Shown here in pieces: positions 23,816 through 30,288 of a stretch of 51,572 nt of DNA. The stretch lies in contig NZ_JACYUG010000012.1 of the NCBI RefSeq assembly GCF_014841615.1, forward strand, positions 1 to 51,572, written 5' to 3'. Position 1 is the first letter of the stretch. Each line of letters opens with the position of its first letter. The position numbers and the translations under genes were made by a program. The notes below the pieces were generated by a model. The model was not told the DNA's origin. It ran no database searches and was given only the letters and a program-made list of their open reading frames with translations. The DNA is from Sphingomonas sp. CFBP 8760. Lineage in GTDB: Bacteria; Pseudomonadota; Alphaproteobacteria; Sphingomonadales; Sphingomonadaceae.

Positions 23816-23860
23816 TTGACATCGCAGGGGTCGCAAGTTCAATCCTTGCCACGCCCACCA
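23816..23860 (+). other. attR: 3' half of a tRNA-Val(GAC) gene
   Basis: From the anticodon loop TTGACAT (GAC anticodon) through CGCAG, GGGTC, the T-arm GCAAG-TTCAATC-CTTGC, acceptor strand CACGCCC and ACCA at 23,860. The 5' half is missing: no GGGCGTG strand or D-arm precedes it. This is the expected chromosomal copy of the crossover core left after integration. The intact tRNA should lie at the left end of the prophage, outside this window. Confidence 0.85.
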
Positions 23861-23862
23861 TG

Positions 23863-23902
23863 AAAAGCCCCGTCGCCCCTTTGGGTCGGCGGGGTTTTTT
23901 TT
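23863..23902 (+). terminator. Rho-independent terminator of the original tRNA
   Basis: GCCCCG pairs with CGGGGT, with an inner CCC/GGG stem, followed by a run of eight T. It lies two bases after the tRNA fragment, as expected for the terminator of the unbroken tRNA gene. Confidence 0.85.
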
Positions 23903-23996
23903 GACTGTGCCGCATGCCCGGCCAGAAAGCGTCGTGCATGACTCGTCATCACGGGCCGGTGCCTGATCGCCCACCCGCCGCCCGGCGGCATCCGCG

Positions 23997-24653
23997 TCAC
24001 CAGCCCGACCGGCCCCCGACGAACACCGCGACCAGACGCGCAACATAGGCTTCGCAGGCGGCATCGGTCACCGGGCCGTGCAGCGTCTGGATGCCGATCC
24101 AGCCGAGCAGCGCCGCGATGAAGGCGTGGACGACGCCGCGCGGATCGCCGATCGGCCAGCGGGCGCCTTCCGCCGCCGCCTTCAGCTCGTCCGCGAACAG
24201 GTCGATGGCACGGCCATAACCCTCGTCGTGGAACTGCCGCGCCAGATCGGGAAAGCGATAGGCCTCCGCCACGATCAGGTGATGGAAGGCGGCGATCTCC
24301 GGCATCCGCATCCGCGCGAGGAAGGCGATGCCGTAACGATAGAGCCGCTCCGATTCGGTGATCCCCGCCTCCGCCCGGATCGGTGCGGGGGCATGGTGCC
24401 GCCATGCCGCGATCTGTTCGAGCGCGATCGCGTGGAACAGCTCGGCCTTGCCGGCATAGCGGGCATAGAGCGTACCCTTCGACACCCCCGCCGCCGCCGC
24501 GATCGCATCCATCGAACTGTGCGCGAAGCCGTGTTCCAGGAACGTCGCGCACGCCACCGACAGGATGCGCCGCTCGATCGCGGCGACCTGATCGGCGCTC
24601 GGGCGTCCCCGCCGGGCGACGAACGGCGCGGCGCCCTTCGGCTGGGCCGTCAT
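23997..24653 (-). CDS. TetR-family transcriptional regulator
   Basis: 218 residues from ATG 24,653. The N-terminal HTH reads ATFLEHGFAHSSMDAIAAAA and GVSKGTLYARYAGKAELFHA, a textbook TetR DNA-binding domain (about residues 25-75). The C-terminal half is a helical ligand domain resembling the AcrR-type C-terminal family. It starts only seven bases after the hisN stop on the same strand, so the two genes are likely co-transcribed. No target or ligand can be read from the sequence. It is the first chromosomal gene after the prophage. Confidence 0.9.
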   Translation of the reverse strand: MTAQPKGAAPFVARRGRPSADQVAAIERRILSVACATFLEHGFAHSSMDAIAAAAGVSKGTLYARYAGKAELFHAIALEQIAAWRHHAPAPIRAEAGITESERLYRYGIAFLARMRMPEIAAFHHLIVAEAYRFPDLARQFHDEGYGRAIDLFADELKAAAEGARWPIGDPRGVVHAFIAALLGWIGIQTLHGPVTDAACEAYVARLVAVFVGGRSGW

Positions 24654-24660
24654 GCCGGCC

Positions 24661-25467
24661 TCAATGCCCGTGCGGGACCGACCGGATCGCCTCCAGCACG
24701 TCGTCGGTGCGGGCGGGGTCGCCGATCGCCAGCACATGGCCCTGGCTCGCGGCGGTCAGCGGATCGCCGTCCCAGTCGCACATCCGCCCGCCCGCGCCCT
24801 CGACGATCGGGACCAGCGCGGCGAAATCGTAGAGTTGCAGCCCCGATTCGGCGACGATATCCAGATGCCCCGCCGCCAGCAGCCCGTAATTGTAGCAGTC
24901 GCCGCCATAGACCGGCCCCTGCCGCGGCGATCCGCCGCTGGCCGCCGCGACCAGCGCCAGGAAATGCGGGACGTCCCCTTCCGCGAACAGATGCGGGCTG
25001 GTCGTCGCCACCGTCGCGCCCTCCAGCGCGGCACAGGCACGGGTGCGCACCGGCACGCCGTTCAGCACCGTCGGCCGCCCCGCCACGCCGACCCAGCGTT
25101 CGCGCTGCACCGGCTGGTCGATGATGCCCAGCACCGGCCAGCCATCCTCGACCAGCGCGATCAGCGTGCCGAAGATCGCGCGGCCGGCGGCGAAGCTGCG
25201 CGTACCGTCGATCGGGTCGAGCACCCATTGCCGGCCGGTGACGCCCTCCTTGATGCCGTATTCCTCGCCGTGGATGCCGTCGCCGGAGCGTTCCGCCTCG
25301 ATCAGCCGGCGCATCGCCGCCTCCGCCTCCCGGTCGGCCAGCGTCACCGGCGAGCGGTCGGCCTTCAGTTCCAGCCCATGGGCCTTGCGGAAATACGGGC
25401 GGATCACCGCGCCCGCGGCGTCGGCAAGGGCGTGGGCGAGTTCGATGTCGGAAGCGGTTACGGGCAT
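24661..25467 (-). CDS. hisN: Histidinol-phosphatase, inositol monophosphatase family
   Basis: 268 residues. The metal-site motifs are clear: GEEYG (Glu68, Glu69) and WVLDPIDGTRSF (Asp84, Asp87), with YDFAALVPIVEGAGG carrying the later Asp. The GIKEG and DGTRSF variants match the HisN branch rather than general inositol monophosphatases. It would remove phosphate from L-histidinol phosphate in histidine synthesis. A role on another sugar or inositol phosphate cannot be excluded. It is followed by the TetR gene in the same operon. The divergent peroxiredoxin gene starts about 70 bases away. Confidence 0.85.
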   Translation of the reverse strand: MPVTASDIELAHALADAAGAVIRPYFRKAHGLELKADRSPVTLADREAEAAMRRLIEAERSGDGIHGEEYGIKEGVTGRQWVLDPIDGTRSFAAGRAIFGTLIALVEDGWPVLGIIDQPVQRERWVGVAGRPTVLNGVPVRTRACAALEGATVATTSPHLFAEGDVPHFLALVAAASGGSPRQGPVYGGDCYNYGLLAAGHLDIVAESGLQLYDFAALVPIVEGAGGRMCDWDGDPLTAASQGHVLAIGDPARTDDVLEAIRSVPHGH

Positions 25468-25536
25468 GGGGACGGCCTATCGCGCCCGTCCGCGCCGCGC
25501 TACATCCTTCGCAACCAGTCGAGAGGATTACCCGTC

Positions 25537-26079
25537 ATGCGTCGTTTCCCCCGTTCCGCCTTCCTGATCGCCGCCGCCGCGATCGCCGCGACCCCGGCGG
25601 GTGCAGCCCTGAAACTGGGTGCCAAGGCCCCCGACTTCGCGACCCGTGGCGCGATCGCGGGCAAGGTGATGCCGGTGTCGCTGCGCGAATCGCTCCGCAA
25701 GGGGCCGGTCGTGCTGTATTTCTTCCCGGCCGCGTTCACCGGTGGATGCAATGCCGAAGCCCATGCCTTCGCCGAGGCGATCCCCCAGTTCAAGGCGGCG
25801 GGCGCGACCGTGATCGGCATGTCGGCGGACGACGTCGATACGCTCGCCCGTTTCTCGGCGGAAAAGTGCGCGGGCCAGTTCGCGGTGGCGAGCGCGGGAC
25901 CGGCGGTGGTCAAGGGCTACGACGTCGCCCTGCCCCGCGCCGTGCAGGGACGCAGCGTCACCACCCGGACCAGCTACGTCATCGGGCGCGATGGCCGCAT
26001 AGCCTATGTCCATGACGACATGAACCCCGCCGACCATGTCGCGCAGACGCTGGCGGCGGTGCGCAAGCTGGCGCGCTGA
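25537..26079 (+). CDS. Exported peroxiredoxin (AhpC/TSA family)
   Basis: 180 residues from ATG 25,537 with GAGAGGA upstream; the long open frame before it is shadow. A signal peptide with an Ala-rich core ends at about residue 23 (ATPAGA). The thioredoxin-like domain has FFPAAFTGGC, with Cys71 as the peroxidatic Cys in the PxxxTxxC setting, and Cys111 (EKCAGQ) as a possible resolving Cys. It should reduce peroxides in the periplasm. The fold is of the BCP/PrxQ type, but a second Cys 40 residues on is further than in PrxQ. Confidence 0.85.
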   Translation: MRRFPRSAFLIAAAAIAATPAGAALKLGAKAPDFATRGAIAGKVMPVSLRESLRKGPVVLYFFPAAFTGGCNAEAHAFAEAIPQFKAAGATVIGMSADDVDTLARFSAEKCAGQFAVASAGPAVVKGYDVALPRAVQGRSVTTRTSYVIGRDGRIAYVHDDMNPADHVAQTLAAVRKLAR

Positions 26080-26088
26080 TGCATCGGC

Positions 26089-26122
26089 CGGCCGGCCTGT
26101 TGATATCCCAACAGGCCGGCCG
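26089..26122 (+). terminator. Strong hairpin after the peroxiredoxin gene
   Basis: CGGCCGGCCTGTTG and CAACAGGCCGGCCG form a perfect 14-bp stem around a 6-base loop, ten bases after the stop. No long T run follows, so it may work as an RNA stabiliser or a Rho-aided terminator. Confidence 0.6.
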
Positions 26123-26158
26123 ATACATCCATAATGGGGCGATAGTCGCGCCGGAACG

Positions 26159-26183
26159 GGAACAGTCACTGGTCGCTAACGAT
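26159..26183 (+). promoter_or_regulatory. EcfG-like stress promoter candidate for the diguanylate cyclase
   Basis: GGAAC (26,159-26,163), 16 bases, then CGAT (26,180-26,183). The general stress sigma factor of alphaproteobacteria reads GGAAC-N16/17-CGTT, so this differs at one base. The gene starts 41 bases further on. Confidence 0.35.
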
Positions 26184-26223
26184 TTGCCGCTACCCATGAC
26201 GATCGAACACGGGGAGCATGGTA

Positions 26224-27258
26224 ATGGGAGATGCCAGTATGGTCTGGCGAACGCGCAACGAGGGGCTGTTCCTTCGAATCGGCGCGTTCCTGACGGAACA
26301 TCGGCTGAGTCCCGATCCGGAACATTACCGGCTGGCCTACGCCATCCTGCACGATCTGTCGGGTGAGCCGGCACGGGAGGCCGTTCGCCTGACCAAGGAC
26401 GGTGCGCGTCTTGGCCGGGAGGAGCTGGAGGCGCTGGTCGCCAAGGCGACGACCGCGGCCGATGCCGCCGTGCCGCATTGGCAGGATGGTCAGGCCGATG
26501 CGATGCCGGATCAGCAGGTGCAGGATCTGGTTGCCGCCACCCAGGCCCAGGTCGACGGTGTCGCCGACATCGTGCGCACGATGCGGCGCGACAATAACGG
26601 CTTCGGTCGCGATCTGGCCCGAAGCGCCGCCGAGATCGGCTCGGTCCCGCCGAGCGCGTTCGATCGCCTGTCCAACATCACCGGCGGGATGATCGCCCGC
26701 GTCCAGGAAGCCGAACGACGCCTCGCCCGCGCGACCGACGAAACCGAGGAGTTGCGCCTGAAACTGTCGGAGGCGCATGCCATCGCGCGGCGTGATCCGC
26801 TGACTGGCCTGCCTAACCGCCTCGCCCTGTCCGAAGCCCTCGCCGCCCGGGACGACGCCGTCTATTGCCTGGCGCTGTGCGACGTCGACCGGTTCAAGCG
26901 GATCAACGACCAGCATGGCCACGGCGTCGGTGATCGCGTGCTCAGCATGATCGGCCACGCGCTTGCCGATCATTGCGCCGGCCATCTGGTCACGCGGTAT
27001 GGCGGCGAAGAGTTCGCGGTGCTGCTGAAGGGGCTGAACGTCGCGGAAGCGGCACGGCTGCTCGACCGCGCGCGCGCCGCGATCGCCGCCCGACGCCTGC
27101 GCAACCGGGAAACCGACGAACCGATCGGTGCCGTCACCTTCTCGGTCGGGGTCACCACGATCCGCCCCGACGAGACTACCGACACGGCGACCGAGCGTGC
27201 CGACAAGCTGCTCTATACCGCCAAGGCACAGGGCAGGGACCGGGTCTGCGCGCGCTGA
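26224..27258 (+). CDS. Diguanylate cyclase (GGDEF) without a recognised sensor domain or I-site
   Basis: 344 residues; ATG 26,224 is preferred because GGAG lies seven bases upstream. Residues 1-175 are helical and contain no known sensor domain or membrane span. A coiled coil (AERRLARATDETEELRLKL) leads into the catalytic domain, with RRDPLTGLPNR, CDVDRFKRIND and RYGGEEF (active site at 260-264). It would make cyclic di-GMP from GTP. The inhibitory RxxD site normally found five residues before GGDEF is replaced by CAGH, so product inhibition is probably lost. A hairpin follows the gene. Confidence 0.9.
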   Translation: MGDASMVWRTRNEGLFLRIGAFLTEHRLSPDPEHYRLAYAILHDLSGEPAREAVRLTKDGARLGREELEALVAKATTAADAAVPHWQDGQADAMPDQQVQDLVAATQAQVDGVADIVRTMRRDNNGFGRDLARSAAEIGSVPPSAFDRLSNITGGMIARVQEAERRLARATDETEELRLKLSEAHAIARRDPLTGLPNRLALSEALAARDDAVYCLALCDVDRFKRINDQHGHGVGDRVLSMIGHALADHCAGHLVTRYGGEEFAVLLKGLNVAEAARLLDRARAAIAARRLRNRETDEPIGAVTFSVGVTTIRPDETTDTATERADKLLYTAKAQGRDRVCAR

Positions 27259-27277
27259 GGCGATCCGGAACGATGTC

Positions 27278-27314
27278 TGGCGGATTTCACCATACCGACC
27301 GGTGAAATCCGCCA
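27278..27314 (+). terminator. Perfect 14-bp hairpin after the GGDEF gene
   Basis: TGGCGGATTTCACC (27,278-27,291) pairs with GGTGAAATCCGCCA (27,301-27,314) around a 9-base loop, 20 bases after the stop. No T run follows, so termination would be non-canonical. Confidence 0.55.
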
Positions 27315-27393
27315 CCGGACAGAATGGACTTCATCGAAAACGCCGTAATATCAATGGCCTGATAAACTGGCACGGCAGGTGCAAAGCATGGGA

Positions 27394-27420
27394 TATCGGT
27401 GCCGATCGGCGGCACCGATA
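27394..27420 (+). promoter_or_regulatory. Leader hairpin upstream of the micro-protein genes
   Basis: TATCGGTGCCG and CGGCACCGATA form a perfect 11-bp stem with a 5-base loop, ending 15 bases before the ATG of the 36-aa gene and just before its GGAG. It may control or stabilise the short mRNA. Confidence 0.4.
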
Positions 27421-27435
27421 CCTCGGAGAATCACC

Positions 27436-27546
27436 ATGTCGACCACCTTCCAGTCCGCCCGCCAGTTCCTCTGCACCTCGGTCGCGGCGCTGGTCTTCGC
27501 GACGATCGCGATCTGCACCGCCGTTCCCGTCCTGCCCATCGCGTGA
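27436..27546 (+). CDS. 36-aa one-span membrane micro-protein
   Basis: ATG 27,436 has CGGAG seven bases upstream. The product begins MSTTFQSARQFLCTS and continues with a hydrophobic helix (VAALVFATIAICTAVPV). Small proteins of this layout are common near stress genes in Sphingomonas, but I cannot name a family. The GTG inside its stop overlaps another short frame. It is below the size limit of most gene finders. Confidence 0.55.
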   Translation: MSTTFQSARQFLCTSVAALVFATIAICTAVPVLPIA

Positions 27547-27578
27547 TCGCGGCACCCTGCACGACGGAACGCCCCGCC

Positions 27579-27665
27579 ATGAAACAGACCATCCTTGTCG
27601 GCCTGATCGGTCTTATCTCCACCGTGATCGTCATCGCCGGTAGCGGCCCGGTGATGATGGCATGA
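27579..27665 (+). CDS. 28-aa hydrophobic micro-protein
   Basis: ATG 27,579 to TGA 27,663-27,665, 32 bases after the 36-aa gene. The product reads MKQTILVGLIGLISTVIVIA followed by a short polar end (GSGPVMMA), a single transmembrane helix or an uncut signal. The upstream GGAAC may act as a weak ribosome site. Its closeness to the 36-aa gene suggests a two-gene micro-operon. No known function. Confidence 0.4.
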   Translation: MKQTILVGLIGLISTVIVIAGSGPVMMA

Positions 27666-27706
27666 CCCGCCCCTGATTTCGATCAGGTGATCCGGTCAGG
27701 CGTGCC

Positions 27707-28327
27707 TCACGCCACCGCGCCGACAGCCCCTACCGGCCCCACCGGCGCTTCCTCCATCCGCGAATAGGTGCCGACCAGCAGGCCGGCGGCCAGCACATGC
27801 CCGGTCATCGCCGCGACCAGCGCGCTGCGGCCGGGACTGGCACCGGGATCGGGCGCAGCACCGTCCAGCGCGAACAACTGGAACGCATAACGATGCTCGC
27901 CATGCCCGCTCGGCGGATCGGGCGGCAGCCAGCCCTCGCGAGCATAGCTGTTGCGACCGACATCGCGGGCGCCGTCGCCATCGCCATCCGCCATGATCGC
28001 CCCTTCCGCGAGCGACCCCGCCTCCGCCGCCAGTCCCCATATGACGGCATGGACCAACGGTTGCGGCGTCGGCGAATCGGCATCCTCGACGATCAGCGCC
28101 AGCCATCCGGTGTCCGCCGGCAGATCGCGCCACAGCAGCGGTGGCGACACGCCTTCCCCGTCCGCGGTGAAGCGTTCCGGCAATCGCGCCCCGTCCGCGA
28201 AGGCGGGACTGGTCAATGCGATCTCGCCGAACGGGCCGAGCGACTGCTGCGCGATCGTCAGCTTGTCGGTGCCGGCCCGCACCCCGCGCAGCGCCTTGCC
28301 CAGCCATTGCGGTACATGTTCGAGCAT
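27707..28327 (-). CDS. YbhB/YbcL-type PEBP family protein
   Basis: 206 residues from ATG 28,327 with AGGAG six bases upstream. The PEBP signature is clear: FTADGEGVSPPLLWRDLP, LALIVEDADSP, then PPSGHGEHRYAFQLFALD, including the GHGEHRY ligand-binding loop. The bacterial members bind small anionic ligands, and their role is poorly known. The N-terminus lacks a signal peptide, so it is probably cytoplasmic. On the minus strand, GGAAC followed 15 bases later by CGTT lies upstream (28,353-28,376), close to a stress promoter but with a short spacer. Confidence 0.85.
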   Translation of the reverse strand: MLEHVPQWLGKALRGVRAGTDKLTIAQQSLGPFGEIALTSPAFADGARLPERFTADGEGVSPPLLWRDLPADTGWLALIVEDADSPTPQPLVHAVIWGLAAEAGSLAEGAIMADGDGDGARDVGRNSYAREGWLPPDPPSGHGEHRYAFQLFALDGAAPDPGASPGRSALVAAMTGHVLAAGLLVGTYSRMEEAPVGPVGAVGAVA

Positions 28328-28370
28328 CGGCTTCTCCTTATGCCTGGACAAAACGCGTCGGCGCGGGGTT

Positions 28371-28398
28371 GTTCCGCGATCAGGGTTCCGCGATCAGG
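28371..28398. repeat. 14-bp tandem duplication over a stop codon
   Basis: GTTCCGCGATCAGG occurs twice in a row. The second copy contains the TGA of the lipoprotein gene on the minus strand, so the gene end appears to have been duplicated. Confidence 0.7.
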
Positions 28399-28912
28399 CC
28401 GTGGGGCAGGGGCCGGGACGACGGTCGGTACCGGCCCGCGTGGTCCAGCGGCTGGTGTCGCCCATCGTCTGCTTGTCGTGATAGCAGAAGGCGGCACCGT
28501 TGGCATCGCCATCGGCCGTGACCAGGATCGTCCAGTTGCGCGCGTCGCACCGCTGCTTCTCGCAACCGTGCATGCCGATCCGTGGCCCGTCGGCGAAGAT
28601 TCGCCGCTGGTCGGTATCGCGACCGATGATGCGGCGGCGCAGGTCCGCCTCGGGCACCGCCTCGATCAGGGCGTTGGCGACCTCGGTGCGGTCGAAGAAG
28701 GAAACGCCATCGACGGCATCGCGGGGATGATGCCCGACATAGGCGGTCAGCGGCACCGTGTTCGCCTGCCCCGCGACCGGCGCGGGCGCCTGCGTCACCG
28801 GCGGCACGAATTCGGGTGGTGCCAGCGTGGCCGGATCGTCGTCGCGCTTGCCGCAACCGGCGATGGTCAGGGTGATGAACAACAATGCCATGGGCCGACC
28901 GCGCATCGACAT
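28394..28912 (-). CDS. Hypothetical lipoprotein, 172 aa
   Basis: Starts at ATG 28,912 (or 28,906), after an AG-rich GAGGAAAGGG. The signal peptide ends in the lipobox TIAGC (Cys about residue 20). A Pro-rich spacer follows (APPEFVPPVTQAPAPVAG), then a soluble domain with four Cys (GMHGCEKQRCDAR, AAFCYHD, RPGPCPT) that could form two disulfides. No family recognised. It is probably anchored on the periplasmic side of a membrane. The neighbouring YbhB-like gene lies on the same strand 66 bases downstream. Confidence 0.7.
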   Translation of the reverse strand: MSMRGRPMALLFITLTIAGCGKRDDDPATLAPPEFVPPVTQAPAPVAGQANTVPLTAYVGHHPRDAVDGVSFFDRTEVANALIEAVPEADLRRRIIGRDTDQRRIFADGPRIGMHGCEKQRCDARNWTILVTADGDANGAAFCYHDKQTMGDTSRWTTRAGTDRRPGPCPTA

Positions 28913-28986
28913 TTTCCCTTTCCTCTCCCCATCTTGCGGGGGAACGTCCGAGCGCCGCAATGGGTTGCCGGTATCGGAGATTGCCG

Positions 28987-29418
28987 ATGATCCATGACCT
29001 GTCCCGCTTCGTCAACGCGCAAGCCACCAGTTATGAGGCCGCGCTGGCGGAACTGCGCGCCGGCCGGAAACGGAGCCACTGGATGTGGTGGATCTTCCCC
29101 CAGATCGCCGGGCTCGGCCGCAGCGACACCGCCCGCCACTATGCGATCGTCTCGGCGGACGAGGCATCCGCCTATCTGGCGCATCCGTTGCTGGGGCCGC
29201 GCCTGCTGGCCTGTACGCAGGCGGTGGCGGCGGCACCGGGCAGTGTCGAGCAGATCATGGGCGGCATCGATGCGCTGAAACTGCGATCGTCGATGACGCT
29301 GTTCGCCGCGGTGGCCGACGATCCGGCCCCGTATCGCATGGTGCTGCAACGATTCTTCGGGGGCGCGCCGGATGAGGCGACGTTACGCCTGATCGAAGGA
29401 TCGCCCGCCACCCCATAA
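28987..29418 (+). CDS. DUF1810 family protein
   Basis: 143 residues from ATG 28,987; the longer frame upstream overlaps the divergent lipoprotein gene. Typical DUF1810 features are present: RFVNAQATSYEAALAELRAG, KRSHWMWWIFPQIAGLGRS and TARHYAI. The family is small, cytoplasmic, sometimes associated with calpastatin-like annotation, and has no assigned reaction. GGAAC-N17-GGTT lies upstream (28,941-28,966), a weak match to the stress promoter pattern. Confidence 0.85.
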   Translation: MIHDLSRFVNAQATSYEAALAELRAGRKRSHWMWWIFPQIAGLGRSDTARHYAIVSADEASAYLAHPLLGPRLLACTQAVAAAPGSVEQIMGGIDALKLRSSMTLFAAVADDPAPYRMVLQRFFGGAPDEATLRLIEGSPATP

Positions 29419-29431
29419 GGGCGGCGGGCGA
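29401..29431. terminator. Shared hairpin between convergent genes
   Basis: TCGCCCGCC (29,401-29,409) and GGCGGGCGA (29,423-29,431) pair across the stop of the DUF1810 gene and just before the stop of the convergent DUF892 gene. It could end both transcripts. No T run on either side. Confidence 0.45.
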
Positions 29432-29439
29432 CATCCGGC

Positions 29440-29955
29440 TTACGCCTCGGTGAGTTCGGCGCGGGCGTTCAGCTTCGACTCGGCCAGCTTGGTCAGCTTG
29501 TCGTCGGTGGCCTTTTCCTCGGCCAGCGTCTCGCTCAGCAGGCGGACGCTCTGTGCCTGACCGACCTGTCCGGCCCAAGCGATCAGCGTGCCGTAACGCG
29601 CGATCTCGTAATGCTCGACCGCCTGTGCGGAGGCGGTCAGCGCGGCATCCAGCACCGCCTTGTCGGCGATCTCGCCCGCGACCTCGTTGGCCTCCTTGAT
29701 GATGCCGTCGATCGCCGGGCACGTGACGCCCTTGGGCTTCAGCCCTTCGAGCTCGAACACCTGCTCCAGCCGGGCGATCTGGCCTTCGGTTTCGCGCAGA
29801 TGCGTCTCGAAGCCCATGCGCAGTTCGGCATCGGTGGCCTTCTCGATCATCTTCGGCAATGCCTTGGTGATCTGTTGCTCGGCATAATAGACGTCCTGAA
29901 GCTGGTGGACGTACAGGTCACGCAGCGTCTCGATATCCTTGGTGAACAATCCCAT
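29440..29955 (-). CDS. Ferritin-like DUF892 protein (YciE/YciF family)
   Basis: 171 residues from ATG 29,955. The start MGLFTKDIETLRDLYVHQLQ and the repeated helical pattern (YYAEQQITKALPKMIEKA, HLRETEGQIARLEQVF) mark the DUF892 four-helix bundle. Glu and His residues in E-x-x-H settings (HYEIARYGTLIAWA) could bind a di-iron site. These proteins are induced by osmotic and general stress and are thought to be protective. Upstream lies a good general-stress promoter candidate. Confidence 0.9.
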   Translation of the reverse strand: MGLFTKDIETLRDLYVHQLQDVYYAEQQITKALPKMIEKATDAELRMGFETHLRETEGQIARLEQVFELEGLKPKGVTCPAIDGIIKEANEVAGEIADKAVLDAALTASAQAVEHYEIARYGTLIAWAGQVGQAQSVRLLSETLAEEKATDDKLTKLAESKLNARAELTEA

Positions 29956-30288
29956 GATAGTGTCCCGTCGCTGATGATGAAGATGGTCACCACGCGCGTT
30001 CGACCGTCGCGTGGTGTGTGGTATCAACGACTTGCGGGTCGCTAGGTTGCGCCGGGCCGCACGGTTCGGCCGATCGGCGCGACGATTCGCCGCCATCCGG
30101 CACCGATCGGCGCCAGATCGATTTCATTCGATCCCCCAGCACGCCGCCGACATCAAAAAATTGCGCGAAAAAGGATCGGATTGCTTCGGATAGCCCAGAT
30201 ATCTGCAAAAAAGAGACAGTATTGGGTTCGTAAATTTTACTTAAGCACAACACTGCATTTTCCCCGGGAACCAATCGGGGACTAAAAC
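29956..30288. other. Divergent promoter region between DUF892 and the DUF11 operon
   Basis: A 333-base AT-richer gap between divergent genes. Besides the stress promoter above it contains a small hairpin (CCCCG with CGGGG, 30,262-30,280) whose second arm carries the GGGGA ribosome site of the next gene. I see no clear sigma-70 promoter for the DUF11 operon, although TTGGGTTCGTAAATTTTACT (30,220-30,240) is a weak candidate region. No coding frame is convincing. Confidence 0.4.
30026..30050 (-). promoter_or_regulatory. EcfG-like stress promoter candidate for the DUF892 gene
   Basis: On the minus strand GCAAC (30,050-30,046), 16 bases, then CGTT (30,029-30,026), one base off GGAAC-N16-CGTT. It lies about 70 bases before the DUF892 start. 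DUF892 genes are known stress-regulon members in related bacteria, which supports the reading. Confidence 0.4.

Larger units (their letters stand above)
1..23860. mobile_element. Right-hand part of a siphophage-like prophage, ending in a tRNA-Val fragment
   Basis: The order is tape measure, minor tail proteins, NlpC-like, J-like tip, lysis genes, fibres, cargo, tyrosine integrase, replication-type gene and att site. The left end lies outside the window. The right end is placed at 23,860, where a 45-bp piece matching only the 3' half of a tRNA-Val(GAC) ends in CCA and is followed by what looks like the original tRNA terminator. Structural genes are all on +, tightly packed and mostly overlapping by 1-4 bases. 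The cargo from 15.5 to 20.9 kb differs in strand, spacing and codon use. I saw no second complete tRNA-Val between 15.5 and 23.8 kb, so tail genes and integrase probably belong to one element. Confidence 0.85.

Noticed and set aside
23751..23939. 62-codon minus frame containing VARIELATPAM
   Set aside because: This peptide is a well-known false translation across a tRNA 3' end, here the att fragment.
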